Positions 57,467 through 64,000 of a DNA stretch of 64,000 bases are shown here, in pieces. The DNA comes from Actinomadura opuntiae (GTDB lineage Bacteria > Actinomycetota > Actinomycetes > Streptosporangiales > Streptosporangiaceae), in NCBI RefSeq assembly GCF_030283205.1, contig NZ_JASNWF010000007.1, positions 186,001-250,000 on the forward strand, given 5' to 3'. The notes under the pieces are model-generated. The model had not been told where the DNA came from and did not search any database. It saw nothing but the letters and a program-made list of their open reading frames with translations. The position numbers and the translations under genes are program-made. Each line of letters opens with the position of its first letter. The stretch's first letter is position 1.

Positions 57467-58686
57467 AGGGCCGCCGCATGCAGGTCCCGTCCCTGCTCGG
57501 CGCCCCCGGCATCCCGCGCGCCGAGACGCCCCGGCGGCGGTTCCTGTTCGCCGTCCCGCCGCTCGCCGGGCACGTCAACCCGACCGTCGCGGTCGCCGCC
57601 GAGCTCGTCCGGCGCGGCCACACCGTCGCCTGGACCGGGCACCGCGCCACCCTCGAACCGCTGCTGCGCGCCGGCTCGCGGATCTTCTCCGCGGAGGACG
57701 ACGCGTTCGCCGCGCGGCTCGCCGACGCGCGCGAGGAGTGGCTGCGGCTGCGCGGCACCGCCGCGCTGAAGTCCCTGTGGGAGGACTTCATCGTCCCGCT
57801 CGGCCACGCGATGCTGCCCGGCGTCGAGACCGCCCTCGACCGGTTCCGCCCGGACGTGGTGGTCGGCGACCAGATCGTGCTGGCCGCGCCGGTCGCCGCC
57901 CGGCGCCGCGAGATCCCGTGGGCGACGTCGGCGACCACGTCCTCGGAGTTCACCCGGCCCCTCGCCGGGATGCCGCTGGTCGAGGAGTGGGTGCGCGAGC
58001 AGATCGGCGGCTTCCAGCTCGACCACGGCATCGAGGACCTGCTCGACCTGCGGTTCTCCGACCACCTCGTGCTGGTCTTCTCCACCGGCGCGCTCGTCGG
58101 GGACACCTCGGTCTTCCCCGACCACTTCGCGTTCGTCGGCCCCGCGCTCGACCGGCCGGCGGGTGCCGCGTTCCCGTGGGAGTGGCTGGACGGGCGGCCC
58201 GCCGTGCTGGTGACGCTCGGCACGCTCAACGGGCCGGCGGGCGAGCGGTTCTACCGCGTCGCGGCCGAGGCCGTCCGCGACCTGGACGTCCAGGCGGTGT
58301 TCGTCGCGCCGCCCGGCATGGTCGCCGACCCGCCGGGCAACGTCCTCGTGCGCCCGCACGTCCCGCAGCTCAGGCTGCTGCAGAAGATGTCGGCGGTCGT
58401 CTGCCACGGCGGGCACAACACCGTCTGCGAGAGCCTCGCGCAGGGCCTGCCGCTGGTCGTCGCGCCGATCCGGGACGACCAGCCGGTCATCGCCCGGCAG
58501 GTCACGGCCGCCGGCGCCGGCGTGCAGGTCCGGTTCGGCCGGGTCCGCGCCGCCGAGCTCCGCGACGCGCTCACGACCGTCCTCACCGGGGACGCCCACC
58601 GCGCCGCCGCCGAGGCCGTCCGCGACTCCTTCGCCGCCGCCGGCGGCGCCGCCGAGGCCGCCGACCGCGTGGAGAAACTGGCATGA
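57463..58686 (+). CDS. GT1 (UGT/MGT-like) glycosyltransferase
   Basis: 407 residues from GTG 57463 with GGAGG six bases upstream. N-terminal domain starts FLFAVPPLAGHVNPTVAVAA; the C-terminal nucleotide-sugar motif is VVCHGGHNTVCESLAQGLPL VVAPIRDDQP. Similar to macrolide and glycolipid glycosyltransferases. It should attach a sugar to the lipid/polyketide. Donor unknown. Confidence 0.92.
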   Translation: MKGRRMQVPSLLGAPGIPRAETPRRRFLFAVPPLAGHVNPTVAVAAELVRRGHTVAWTGHRATLEPLLRAGSRIFSAEDDAFAARLADAREEWLRLRGTAALKSLWEDFIVPLGHAMLPGVETALDRFRPDVVVGDQIVLAAPVAARRREIPWATSATTSSEFTRPLAGMPLVEEWVREQIGGFQLDHGIEDLLDLRFSDHLVLVFSTGALVGDTSVFPDHFAFVGPALDRPAGAAFPWEWLDGRPAVLVTLGTLNGPAGERFYRVAAEAVRDLDVQAVFVAPPGMVADPPGNVLVRPHVPQLRLLQKMSAVVCHGGHNTVCESLAQGLPLVVAPIRDDQPVIARQVTAAGAGVQVRFGRVRAAELRDALTTVLTGDAHRAAAEAVRDSFAAAGGAAEAADRVEKLA

Positions 58687-59594
58687 CCGCGGCGCTGGGC
58701 CTGAGCGGCATCGCCACGTCCCTCGACGTCCGCATGACGGCCTACGACTTCGAACGCGTCCACGGCCGCCCGCCGGAGGCGATCCATCGCGCGCCCATCG
58801 CCCTGCCGCTCCTGGACGGCCTCACCATCGCGCTGCCCTGGGGCGTCACGGTCGCCGCCGGCCTGGACGGCACCGCCTCGCTGTACTCGGTGAACCACCA
58901 GACCGACGGCGTCGCCTCCGCCTCCGGGCCCGTCCCGCCCTGGGCCCGGGAGGCCGTCGCCGTCCTGAACGCCCACGCCGACCCCGCCCCGGGGACCCGC
59001 CTGGTGATCAACCGCGAGCTCCCGGCCGAGACCGGGCTGCTGACCGGCGCCGAGACCGCCGCCGCCGCCTTCCTGGCCCTGCGTGCCCTGCACGGCCCGC
59101 CCGCCGGCCCGCACCCCCTCACCGGGCACCCCGCCTACCGGACGTCGCTGCAGGCCCGCGAAGCGCACGCCCTGCTGACCACGCCCGACACCACCGAGCA
59201 CGTCCCCTTCGACCTGGCCGCTCGCGGCCTCCGCGTCCTCGTCGTCGACCTCGCCGCCCGCCATTCGTCCCCGCTGCCGACCCCGGCCGGTGCCGCCGCC
59301 CGGGCCGCCGCCGCCATTCGCGCGTCCGGCCCGTCCGCCCTGGGCCCCCTGCTCACCGACGCCCACGCGTCCGGCGACCCGCTGCCCGACCTCGCCCTGC
59401 GCACCGCCCTCGACGCCGGCGCCCTCGGCGGCCGCAAGATCGGCGCTTGCGTCGTCGCCCTGGCCCCCGCCGCGTCCGTCCCGCACATCCGCACGGCCCT
59501 CACCACGACCCTGACCCCCGTCCTGCCCCGCCCACCCCGCCTCCTGACCGCCCTCCCCGCCCCCGCCACGACCCCCGACCCCGCGCACTTCTAG
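58683..59594 (+). CDS. Degenerate GHMP-kinase-like (galactokinase-like) protein
   Basis: 303 residues. The N-terminal LDGLTIALPWGVTVAAGLDG and C-terminal GGRKIGACVVALAPAASVPH resemble the start and the last motif of galactokinases, but the ATP-binding P-loop-like motif (PxxxGLxSS) is replaced by LPAETGLLTGAETAAAAFL and the catalytic region is weakly kept. So either an unusual sugar kinase or a non-catalytic relative. Coupled to the GT by ATGA overlap; a role in the sugar donor or in binding it is likely. Identification is moderate. Confidence 0.55.
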   Translation: MTAALGLSGIATSLDVRMTAYDFERVHGRPPEAIHRAPIALPLLDGLTIALPWGVTVAAGLDGTASLYSVNHQTDGVASASGPVPPWAREAVAVLNAHADPAPGTRLVINRELPAETGLLTGAETAAAAFLALRALHGPPAGPHPLTGHPAYRTSLQAREAHALLTTPDTTEHVPFDLAARGLRVLVVDLAARHSSPLPTPAGAAARAAAAIRASGPSALGPLLTDAHASGDPLPDLALRTALDAGALGGRKIGACVVALAPAASVPHIRTALTTTLTPVLPRPPRLLTALPAPATTPDPAHF

Positions 59595-59610
59595 TGCCCG
59601 GGCGGGGGGT

Positions 59611-60009
59611 TCAGAGCTTGGGGGTGAAGGGGCGGCGGTGGGCGGGGTCGTCGGGTTCGGCCTGGGCGCGCAGGGCGGTCTCGACCAGTTCGATCGCCTG
59701 GAGCAGGGAGACGAGGCGGCCGCCCTCGCGGCGGTACGCCTCGAGGACGGCCTCCACGCCGTGCGGCGGGACGAGGGCGGCGAGGTCGACGCGGGCCGTG
59801 CGGAAGCCCTCGCGGGCGGCGTCGACGGACGCGTTGACGTGGTGCCGCGCCATCCGCGCGAGCGCGATCGGGTAGCGGCGCAGGACGCCGTAGCGGCGGT
59901 ACTCGGGCGGGACGAGCTCCAGCAGCCAGCTCAGAGCGGTGTCCTCGAAGCGGTCGGTGCCCGGTGGGTGCACCTGCGAGGGCCAGCCGGGCGGGACGTA
60001 GGTGCTCAC
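59611..60009 (-). CDS. Conserved actinobacterial hypothetical protein
   Basis: 132 residues from GTG 60009. Helical, with PPGTDRFEDTALSWLLELVP PEYR and ARMARHHVNASVDAAREGFR segments that are common in a family of small actinobacterial proteins. Convergent to the GHMP-like gene, so outside the lipid operon. Function unknown. Confidence 0.72.
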   Translation of the reverse strand: MSTYVPPGWPSQVHPPGTDRFEDTALSWLLELVPPEYRRYGVLRRYPIALARMARHHVNASVDAAREGFRTARVDLAALVPPHGVEAVLEAYRREGGRLVSLLQAIELVETALRAQAEPDDPAHRRPFTPKL

Positions 60010-60061
60010 GGCTCCACGATAACCCGGAATTCGAACCTATGTTCGACCCAAACCGGACATA

Positions 60062-60424
60062 TCACTCGGTGGCGGGCGGCGGGGTGATCGGCCCGTTGCG
60101 GCGGATCCGGATCTTGCCGGAGTCCAGGTCGTCGCGGGCGGAGCCGTCCCCGGCCTGCTCGTGGTCGTCCTGGCGCAGCACCTTCTGCCGCTGCTGCTCC
60201 TCCTGCTTGACCTTCTTGGAGCCCTCGAACGCCGAGGCGAGGTCCTCGAACATGCCGCCGCCGAAGCCGGCGCCGGTCTCGCCGTCGCCGCGGATGGCGC
60301 CCATCAGCGTCGACCGGCCGGTGCCCTCGGTGGGCCAGTCGACGGGCTCGTGACCGGTCTGCTCGGGACGGTTGCCCATCGGGCGCCCCTTGACGCGCTT
60401 GCGGCGGCGAAACGGTGACTTCAC
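60062..60424 (-). CDS. Hypothetical protein, Gly/Glu-rich (120 aa)
   Basis: 120 residues, basic N-terminus (KSPFRRRKRVKGRPMGNRPE), a Gly-rich middle (GETGAGFGGGMFEDL) and a charged coiled-coil-like end. Low complexity; likely a small regulatory or membrane-linked protein. Single gene. Confidence 0.6.
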   Translation of the reverse strand: MKSPFRRRKRVKGRPMGNRPEQTGHEPVDWPTEGTGRSTLMGAIRGDGETGAGFGGGMFEDLASAFEGSKKVKQEEQQRQKVLRQDDHEQAGDGSARDDLDSGKIRIRRNGPITPPPATE

Positions 60425-60478
60425 ACAGACTCCAACGCGATGAGCCTCCAGATTGATCCCGGCGGACGTCCGGCCTGA

Positions 60479-61063
60479 TCAGCCCTCGAACGACCACCGG
60501 GTGGGAGAACCGGTGAAGTCCCCCTGACGCAGCCCGAACGCCTTCTGTGGCCGCACCGCGACGGTCGCGTTCACCTCCGGGTCCAGGAAGTCGACACGAT
60601 AGCGGGTCGCGTACTTGGAGTTGACCAGGTCGATGAAGCGCTGCAGGTCGCGCGGCTCGGTGACGACCTCCGCGCGCCCCTCCAGCACCACCGGGTTCTC
60701 GGCCTCCTCGGTCGCGACCACGACCTGCGGGTTGGCCCGCAGGTTCACCATCTTGCGGGACGGGACGCTGCTGCTGAACATCAGCGCCTCGCCGGACCAG
60801 GCGCCCCACACCGGCATCGCGTGCGGTCTGCCGTCGGGCCGGACGGTGCACAGCCAGAAGTTGCGGGCGGCGCGGAGCCGCTCCACGGCCCACGACCACG
60901 GCAGCAGGCCGCTTCCCTCGGCGGCCCCCCTGATCCCGTAGCCGGGCATGTGCGGACGGTCTGCGGCAGGCTCCGGCGCCGGGACGAACCCGGGGCGGGG
61001 CTCCGATGCCAGGGCGAATCCGGACGCGGACTCCGGTGCCGAGGCGAACCCGGAAGCCGACAT
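60479..61063 (-). CDS. Pyridoxamine 5'-phosphate oxidase-family (FMN/F420-type) protein
   Basis: 194 residues. The split-barrel domain follows a ~50-residue N-terminal extension with SASGFA-like repeats: RAARNFWLCTVRPDGRPHAM PVWGAW and SRKMVNLRANPQVVVATEEA. Such proteins bind flavin or F420 and reduce small substrates; which cofactor is unclear. The N-terminal extension is unusual, and internal starts (such as ATG of HMPGYGIRG) could be used. Confidence 0.8.
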   Translation of the reverse strand: MSASGFASAPESASGFALASEPRPGFVPAPEPAADRPHMPGYGIRGAAEGSGLLPWSWAVERLRAARNFWLCTVRPDGRPHAMPVWGAWSGEALMFSSSVPSRKMVNLRANPQVVVATEEAENPVVLEGRAEVVTEPRDLQRFIDLVNSKYATRYRVDFLDPEVNATVAVRPQKAFGLRQGDFTGSPTRWSFEG

Positions 61064-61173
61064 GGCGCTCTCCCTTCTGCGGACGTTCCCCGGCCCATCG
61101 TTTCAGACCGCGGAGCGTGCCGGTGACGCTCGGTGGCTCGTTGGGAGCGGCTCGGCGCGGTAGCCTGCGGGAC

Positions 61174-61995
61174 GTGCGCCTATCCCATGTCATCACGGCT
61201 CTCGACGAGCTCTATCCGCCGTCGTGGGCGGAGGCCTGGGACGCGGTCGGCCTGGTCTGCGGCGACCCCGGCCAGGAGGTCGGGCGGGTGCTGCTGGCGG
61301 TCGACCCGGTCGCCGCGGTGATCGACGAGGCGCTGGAGTGGGGCGCCGACCTGGTGGTGTGCCACCATCCGCTGCTGCTGCGCGGGGTGCACTCGGTCGC
61401 CGCGACCACGCCGAAGGGCCGGCTGATCCACCGGATGATCGCGGGCGGCGTCGCGCTGCACACCGCGCACACCAACGCCGACGTCGCCGATCCGGGGGTC
61501 TCGGACGCGCTGGCGCGGGCCGTCGGGCTCACCGGGGAGCTGCGCCCGATCGTCCCCGCCGCCGACGATCCGCGCCGCGGCCTCGGCCGCATCGGGGAGC
61601 TGGACGCGCCGGTCACGCTGCGGGAGTTCACCCGGCGGGCCGCGGCGGGGCTGCCGTCCACCGCGCAGGGGCTGCGGGCCGCGGGCGACCCGGACCGCGC
61701 CGTCCGCACCGTCGCGGTCTGCGGCGGCGCCGGCGACTCCCTCCTCGACACCGTCCGCGCCGCGGGCGTCGACGCCTACCTCACCGCCGACCTGCGGCAC
61801 CATCCCGCCTCGGAGTTCGCCGAGCACGGCGGCCCGGCGCTGGTGGACGCCGCGCACTGGGCGACCGAATGGCCCTGGCTGGCCGACGCCGCACGGCGCC
61901 TGGCCGCCGCCGCACCCGAAGCGGGCACGTTGGAGACACGGGTGTCCACGCTCGTCACCGACGCGTGGAGCCTGCACGCAGAAGGAGAACAGTGA
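61174..61995 (+). CDS. Nif3-family dinuclear-metal protein
   Basis: 273 residues from GTG 61174. WDAVGLVCGDPGQEVGRVLL, VVCHHPLLLRGV (metal His), LHTAHTNADVADPGVSDALA and YLTADLRHHPASEF are the hallmark motifs of Nif3/YbgI (GTP cyclohydrolase I type 2) proteins. Exact function undetermined. First gene of a coupled operon with the zinc-ribbon and RNase H genes. Confidence 0.93.
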   Translation: MRLSHVITALDELYPPSWAEAWDAVGLVCGDPGQEVGRVLLAVDPVAAVIDEALEWGADLVVCHHPLLLRGVHSVAATTPKGRLIHRMIAGGVALHTAHTNADVADPGVSDALARAVGLTGELRPIVPAADDPRRGLGRIGELDAPVTLREFTRRAAAGLPSTAQGLRAAGDPDRAVRTVAVCGGAGDSLLDTVRAAGVDAYLTADLRHHPASEFAEHGGPALVDAAHWATEWPWLADAARRLAAAAPEAGTLETRVSTLVTDAWSLHAEGEQ

Positions 61996-62735
61996 AAGCC
62001 GCACCGCAAGCCCAGCTTCGCCTGATCGACCTGCAGGACCTGGACAGCTCGCTGGACCGGCTCGCGCACCGCCGCCGCACGCTGCCCGAGCTCGCCGAGA
62101 TCGAGCGGCTGGAGGCCCGGCTCACCGAGCTGCGCGACGCGATCGTGGCGGCCGAGACCGAGACGGGCGACCTGGCGCGGGAGCAGAAGAAGGCCGAGCA
62201 GGACGTCGACCAGGTCCGCAGCCGCGCCGAGCGCGACCAGAAGCGGCTCGACTCCGGCCAGGTCACCTCCGCCAAGGACCTCAGCGGGCTGCAGGCCGAG
62301 ATCGAGTCGCTGCAGCGCCGCCAGTCCGACCTCGAGGAGGTCGTGCTGGAGATCATGGAGCGGATCGAGGTGGCCGACGGCCGCGTCGCCGCGCTGCGCG
62401 CCGACCAGACCGCCGCGCAGGAGGAGCTCGCCGCCCTCGTCGCGCGCCGCGACGCCGCGCTCAAGGAGATCGACGAGGAGAGCGGCACGACCGGCACCGC
62501 CCGCACCGCCGTCGCCAAGGACGTCCCCGACGACCTGCTCGGCCTCTACGAGAAGCTGCGCGGCCAGTTCGGCGGCGTCGGCGCGGCCAAGCTGTTCCGC
62601 GGCGCCTGCCAGGGCTGCCACCTGGCGCTCAACACCGTCGACCTGAACCGGATCCGGGCCGCCGCCGAGGACGAGGTGATCCGCTGCGAGGAGTGCCGGC
62701 GCATCCTCGTCCGCACCCCCGAGTCGGGCCTGTGA
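61992..62735 (+). CDS. Coiled-coil zinc-ribbon protein
   Basis: 247 residues. A long coiled coil (RLIDLQDLDSSLDRLAHRRR ... EEVVLEIMERIEVADGRVAAL) ends in a C4 zinc ribbon (CQGCHLALN ... CEECRRIL). Conserved next to nif3 in most actinobacteria. GTG overlaps the Nif3 stop. Possible RNA- or nucleotide-binding partner; no activity proven. Confidence 0.9.
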   Translation: MKAAPQAQLRLIDLQDLDSSLDRLAHRRRTLPELAEIERLEARLTELRDAIVAAETETGDLAREQKKAEQDVDQVRSRAERDQKRLDSGQVTSAKDLSGLQAEIESLQRRQSDLEEVVLEIMERIEVADGRVAALRADQTAAQEELAALVARRDAALKEIDEESGTTGTARTAVAKDVPDDLLGLYEKLRGQFGGVGAAKLFRGACQGCHLALNTVDLNRIRAAAEDEVIRCEECRRILVRTPESGL

Positions 62736-63823
62736 AACTGATCGTCGAAGCGGACGGCGGGTCCCGGGGCAACCCGGGCCCGGCGGGGTACGGCGCCCTC
62801 GTCCGCGACGCGCTGACCGGCGAGGTGCTGGCGGAGGTCGCCGAGTCGATCGGCATGGCCACCAACAACGTCGCCGAGTACCGGGGCCTGATCGCCGGGC
62901 TGACGGCCGCGGCGGGGATCGACCCGTCCGCGCGGGTCGAGGTGCGGATGGACTCCAAGCTCGTCGTGGAGCAGATGTCCGGCCGCTGGAAGATCAAGCA
63001 CCCGGACATGATCCCGCTGGCCCTGCGCGCCCGGGAGGTCGCCGAGGGCCTCGGCTCGGTCTCCTACGGCTGGATCCCGCGCAACCGCAACGCGCACGCC
63101 GACCGTCTCGCCAACGAGGCGATGGACGCCGCCGCCCGTGGCGAGGAGTGGTCCCGCACGGTCGAGGAGCCCCCGCGGGAGGAGGCGCCGGGCCCGCCGC
63201 CCGTCTCGTCCACCCCCACGCGGACGGTCCTGCTCCGCCACGGCGAGACGCCCCTGTCCGTCGAGAAGCGCTTCGCCGGGACGAGCGACGTCCCCCTCAC
63301 CGACGCCGGCCTCGCCCAGGCCCGCGCCGCCGCCCTCGCCCTCAAGGACCGCGGCCTCGACGCGATCGTCAGCTCGCCGCTGTCGCGCTGCCGCGACACC
63401 GCCGCCGAGATCGCCGCCGTCACCGGCCTGGACGTCCGGGTCGAGGACGGCTTCCGCGAGACCGCCTTCGGCGACTGGGAGGGCCTCACCTTCGCCGAGG
63501 CCGGCAAGGGCTGGCCCGCCGAGATGAAGGCGTGGCTCGCCGACCCGGAGGCCGCGCCGCCCGGCGGCGAGAGCTTCGCGCAGGTGTCCCGGCGCGTCCG
63601 CACCGCCCTGGACAAGCTGAAGGTCCGCAACCGGCAGCAGACGGTCCTGGTCGTCTCGCACGTCACGCCGATCAAGCTGCTGGTCAAGGACGCCCTCGGC
63701 GCCCCGATGAAGTCGCTGTACCGGATGCACCTGGACGTCGCGTCCCTCACCACGATCGACTGGTACGCCGACGGCCCCGCCAGCCTGCGCACCTTCAACG
63801 ACGCCCATCACCTGGAACACTGA
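62732..63823 (+). CDS. Bifunctional RNase H / acid phosphatase (CobC-like)
   Basis: 363 residues. RNase HI domain (1-135): EADGGSRGNPGPAGYGALVR, NNVAEYRGLIAGL, RMDSKLVVEQMSG and NAHADRLANEAMD with the catalytic acidic residues. A linker leads to a histidine phosphatase domain: VLLRHGETPLSVEKRFAGTS, SSPLSRCRDTAAEIA and VVSHVTPIKLLVKD. The same fusion is Rv2228c in M. tuberculosis, active as RNase H and alpha-ribazole phosphatase. GTGA overlap with the upstream gene. Confidence 0.95.
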   Translation: MKLIVEADGGSRGNPGPAGYGALVRDALTGEVLAEVAESIGMATNNVAEYRGLIAGLTAAAGIDPSARVEVRMDSKLVVEQMSGRWKIKHPDMIPLALRAREVAEGLGSVSYGWIPRNRNAHADRLANEAMDAAARGEEWSRTVEEPPREEAPGPPPVSSTPTRTVLLRHGETPLSVEKRFAGTSDVPLTDAGLAQARAAALALKDRGLDAIVSSPLSRCRDTAAEIAAVTGLDVRVEDGFRETAFGDWEGLTFAEAGKGWPAEMKAWLADPEAAPPGGESFAQVSRRVRTALDKLKVRNRQQTVLVVSHVTPIKLLVKDALGAPMKSLYRMHLDVASLTTIDWYADGPASLRTFNDAHHLEH

Positions 63824-63849
63824 GGGACCCGCTACAGTTCTTGACTACG

Positions 63850-64000
63850 GCGGACGAGCCGGCCGGACGGCCGCGTCGGGGACCTGGTCCCCGTCGAGGA
63901 AAGTCCGGGCTCCACAGGGCAGGGTGGTCGGTAACGCCGACCCGGGGTGACCCGCGGGACAGTGCCACAGAAAGCAGACCGCCACCGGTCCGCCGGTGGT
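63850..64000 (+). ncRNA. rnpB: RNase P RNA (3' end outside window)
   Basis: The segment contains the universal GAGGAAAGTCCGGGCTCC block (P4/CRI) and ACAGAAAGCAGACCGCC, both diagnostic for bacterial type A RNase P RNA. The start is set at the P1 region GACGAGCCGGCCGGACGGCC. Directly downstream of the RNase H gene, as in other actinomycetes. The 3' end is cut by the window. Confidence 0.93.

Overview
The window is high-GC actinomycete chromosome. The gene style (GTG/TTG starts, 1-4 nt start/stop overlaps), the GlnR-box glutamine synthetase II, and the Nif3 / zinc-ribbon / RNase H-phosphatase / rnpB order suit a Streptosporangiales-type organism; an Actinomadura relative is my guess, not something I could test.

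Region 1 (1-5820) is core chromosome: the 3' part of a red-type form I RuBisCO operon (cbbL-cbbS-cbbX), a PAC2-family protein, a CBS-pair protein with an overlapping hydrolase gene, and a geranylgeranyl-reductase-family flavoprotein.

Region 2 (6045-25411) is an integrated element of about 19.3 kb in a tRNA-Val(UAC) gene. A 21-bp identity block covering the anticodon arm marks both ends. The left tRNA is complete, with its 3' half supplied by the element. The displaced chromosomal 3' half, with an encoded CCA, lies at the right end. The element carries a tyrosine integrase, a DUF2637-like membrane protein, an XRE-TPR regulator and a primase-polymerase replication protein, which resembles actinomycete integrative (AICE-type) elements. 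I found no FtsK/TraB-like DNA translocase. Its right two thirds look like a defence/conflict cargo: an AbiGi-like protein, a PD-(D/E)XK-like nuclease, a HEPN-like protein, and a three-fold repeated module. Each module has a HEPN-like plus zinc-ribbon gene with a leaderless-type promoter, facing the decayed tail of a small + strand gene; the two stop codons overlap in all three. A 5'-truncated serine recombinase lies beside the last module.

Region 3 (25.4-27.5 kb) holds two small genes, a GntR/UTRA repressor and a divergent Nudix gene with CTAG-centred palindromic operators. This is the regulator/Nudix combination known from pSAM2-type elements and may be a second element remnant.

Region 4 (27.6-42.5 kb) is mixed chromosome: a secreted protein, a membrane protein and small partner sharing a 19-residue motif, a cytochrome P450, a histidine kinase lacking its ATPase domain, a DUF899 protein, a di-iron-type hydrolase, a truncated globin, glnII, and an operon of a RelA/SpoT-type protein, a universal stress protein and a double beta-repeat protein.

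Region 5 (42.8-59.6 kb) is a lipid/polyketide locus. A PhaC-like protein with a Cys nucleophile precedes six overlapping genes: a 2675-residue synthase with two nitronate-monooxygenase-like barrels, KS, AT, ACP, a repetitive linker and KR; a KS-AT-DH protein with a degenerate PPTase-like tail; a free ACP; an alpha/beta hydrolase; a GT1 glycosyltransferase; and a degenerate GHMP-kinase-like protein. The architecture belongs to the PUFA-synthase-like (Pfa) 'secondary lipid' enzymes and suggests a glycosylated lipid or polyketide.

Region 6 (59.6-64 kb) returns to housekeeping genes and ends inside rnpB.
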